The translations under genes and the position numbers were made by a program. DNA of 5,119 nt from Methanosarcinales archaeon (lineage in GTDB: Archaea; Halobacteriota; Methanosarcinia; Methanotrichales; Methanotrichaceae), in NCBI GenBank assembly GCA_013415595.1, contig JAAEEW010000156.1, forward strand, positions 1 through 5,119. Direction: 5' to 3'. Below, in pieces: positions 4,964 to 5,119 of this stretch. Position 1 is the first letter of the stretch; the number at the start of each line of letters is the position of its first letter. Under the pieces are notes generated by a model. The model was not told where the DNA came from, searched no databases, and saw only the letters and a list, made by a program, of their open reading frames with translations.

Positions 4964-4972
4964 GATACAAAA
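4964..4972 (-). promoter_or_regulatory. Weak candidate TATA box for fbp
   Basis: The minus strand reads TTTTGTATC, preceded by GGGAATTC. Initiation about 25 nt downstream would give a leader of roughly 45 nt. Other A/T-rich patches at 5010-5022 and 5041-5062 compete, so this is tentative. Confidence 0.25.
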
Positions 4973-5044
4973 GAATTCCCCTTTCCCGCCGCCAGGACTC
5001 ACAGCCAGACGAGATTACATTTTAGGAAGGGGGCGGTAAAATCT

Positions 5045-5052
5045 AAAAAAAA
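5045..5052 (-). terminator. T8 tract, possible terminator of a gene beyond the right edge
   Basis: Eight consecutive T on the minus strand, preceded by a TTTA patch, lie about 150 nt upstream of fbp. Minus-strand frames entering from the right edge all hit a stop between about 5043 and 5072, so an upstream leftward gene could end here with this as its terminator. It could equally be an A/T-rich promoter patch of fbp. Confidence 0.3.
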
Positions 5053-5081
5053 TAAAGATATTCACCGGTTATGAGGCGGCA

Positions 5082-5106
5082 GGGGGGGACAGGGGGGAGG
5101 GGACGG
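5082..5106 (+). other. G-tract cluster with G-quadruplex potential
   Basis: Runs of seven, six, four and two G lie at 5082-5088, 5092-5097, 5099-5102 and 5105-5106, separated by 1-3 nt. Three or more stacked quartets could form on the plus strand. On the minus strand it would be a C-rich stretch upstream of the T8 tract, possibly the Pro-rich end of a gene outside the window. No function is assigned. Confidence 0.4.
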
Positions 5107-5119
5107 TCGCGGAGCCCGG

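Noticed and set aside
4898..5002. 35-residue N-terminal extension of fbp from an ATG at 5002
   Set aside because: The extra residues are Trp/Arg/Ser-rich and unlike the family; the ATG at 4897 has a spaced Shine-Dalgarno and gives the family's usual N-terminus.
5071..5119. ATG reading rightward to the window edge
   Set aside because: Only 16 codons are visible and they translate to Gly/Arg repeats from the G runs; no Shine-Dalgarno is present, so a gene start cannot be supported.

Overview
The window looks like a piece of a GC-rich (roughly 60 %) archaeal chromosome, most likely a euryarchaeal methanogen. The case rests on an archaeal-type bifunctional fructose-1,6-bisphosphate aldolase/phosphatase, a tungsten-type aldehyde oxidoreductase with its polyferredoxin partner, A/T-rich TATA-like promoter patches in short intergenic gaps, Shine-Dalgarno sites matching the archaeal 16S 3' end, and frequent AGG/ATA codons. 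A high-GC relative of Methanothrix (harundinacea-like) would fit, but that is inference and was not checked by search.

Layout from left to right. (1) Positions 1-342, minus strand: the first 114 codons of a sugar-1-phosphate nucleotidyltransferase (GlmU-like N-terminal domain), cut by the window edge. (2) 343-491: a divergent intergenic region with a hairpin in the nucleotidyltransferase leader and a TATA-like box facing right. (3) 492-1046, plus strand: a 184-residue winged-helix-like protein of unknown family, whose first start codon lies inside a perfect 6-3-6 palindrome. (4) 1053-2786, minus strand: the catalytic subunit of an AOR-family tungstopterin oxidoreductase, converging on the winged-helix gene with only 6 bp between the stops. 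(5) 2805-3332, minus strand: a four-cluster ferredoxin-like subunit 18 nt upstream of the oxidoreductase, clearly an operon pair. (6) 3333-3784: a long intergenic region with T-tract terminator signals for the upstream gene, GC-rich palindromes, an 11-bp inverted repeat and the likely promoter of the oxidoreductase operon. (7) 3785-4897, minus strand: a complete fbp gene with all the active-site residues I know. (8) 4898-5119: the fbp upstream region, with a T8 tract (minus strand) and a run of G tracts at the right edge.

Functional picture. The ferredoxin-like subunit and the oxidoreductase should form a cytoplasmic heteromer that oxidises an aldehyde to an acid and passes electrons through four [4Fe-4S] clusters. 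Fbp makes fructose-6-phosphate from triose phosphates in gluconeogenesis, and the nucleotidyltransferase draws sugar phosphates towards activated sugars for glycoconjugates. The genes are therefore compatible with a central carbon/sugar neighbourhood, but direct functional coupling is not shown by the sequence. I found no CRISPR array, tRNA, rRNA, insertion sequence or defence system, and nothing clearly amounting to a new system. The best leads are the winged-helix protein with its start-overlapping palindrome, and the divergent cofactor motif of the oxidoreductase.
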